From NCBI GenBank assembly GCA_004028495.1, contig MTKS01000109.1:1-6046 (forward strand): a stretch of 6,046 nucleotides of DNA, written 5' to 3'. The DNA is from Candidatus Electrothrix marina (GTDB lineage: Bacteria > Desulfobacterota > Desulfobulbia > Desulfobulbales > Desulfobulbaceae). Shown here in pieces: positions 6,045-6,046 of the stretch (position 1 is the first letter of the stretch; the number at the start of each line of letters is the position of its first letter). The translations under genes were made by a program, and so were the position numbers. Under the pieces are notes generated by a model. It did no database searches, had not been told where the DNA came from, and saw only the letters and a program-made list of their open reading frames with translations.

Positions 6045-6046
6045 GA

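Noticed and set aside
1..6046. tRNA or rRNA genes, insertion sequences, CRISPR arrays, phage or defence genes
   Set aside because: None was seen: no regularly spaced repeats, no transposase or integrase motifs, no cloverleaf-like segments, and the DNA is nearly filled by four intact or edge-cut housekeeping-type genes.

Overview
The window reads as an ordinary bacterial chromosome segment of roughly 50% GC. It holds four protein genes and no RNA gene, mobile element or CRISPR array that I can recognise. The gene types suggest a sediment-type Gram-negative, most likely a deltaproteobacterium (Desulfobacterota, perhaps Desulfobulbales; cable-bacterium relatives are possible). They are a heme-motif sensor kinase with a Cys-rich PAS domain, a Ste24-like membrane protease, a SprT/DUF2786 protein and a class I PPK2. 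This placement is an impression from protein style, not a database match.

Layout. Positions 1-2069 (minus strand) carry the first 690 residues of a membrane-bound hybrid histidine kinase. Its C-terminal receiver domain is cut by the left edge just before the expected phospho-acceptor Asp. Positions 2070-2323 are the spacer between this gene and a divergent plus-strand gene; they hold a plausible sigma70 promoter for the kinase and several small dyads. Positions 2324-3589 encode a seven-helix M48 (Ste24/CAAX-type) zinc protease. Twelve bases later, in the same reading frame, 3602-4774 encodes a SprT-like zincin fused to DUF2786 and an uncharacterised C-terminal region. Positions 4775-4946 contain a near-perfect extended -10 sigma70 promoter overlapped by a 10-bp-arm inverted repeat. 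This drives 4947-6044, a class I polyphosphate kinase 2 with an unusual Lys/Glu-rich N-terminal extension.

How they may work together. The protease and SprT-like genes look like one transcription unit with two zinc metalloproteases, one in the membrane and one soluble, which suggests protein quality control. The PPK2 has its own promoter with a candidate operator, so it is probably regulated separately; polyphosphate/nucleotide balance would be a stress or energy function. The kinase is divergent and its output partner lies outside the window. I see no strong case for a wholly new multi-gene system. The best leads are the PPK2 promoter/operator with its N-terminal extension, the same-frame M48/SprT pair, and the redox/heme-type sensor kinase.
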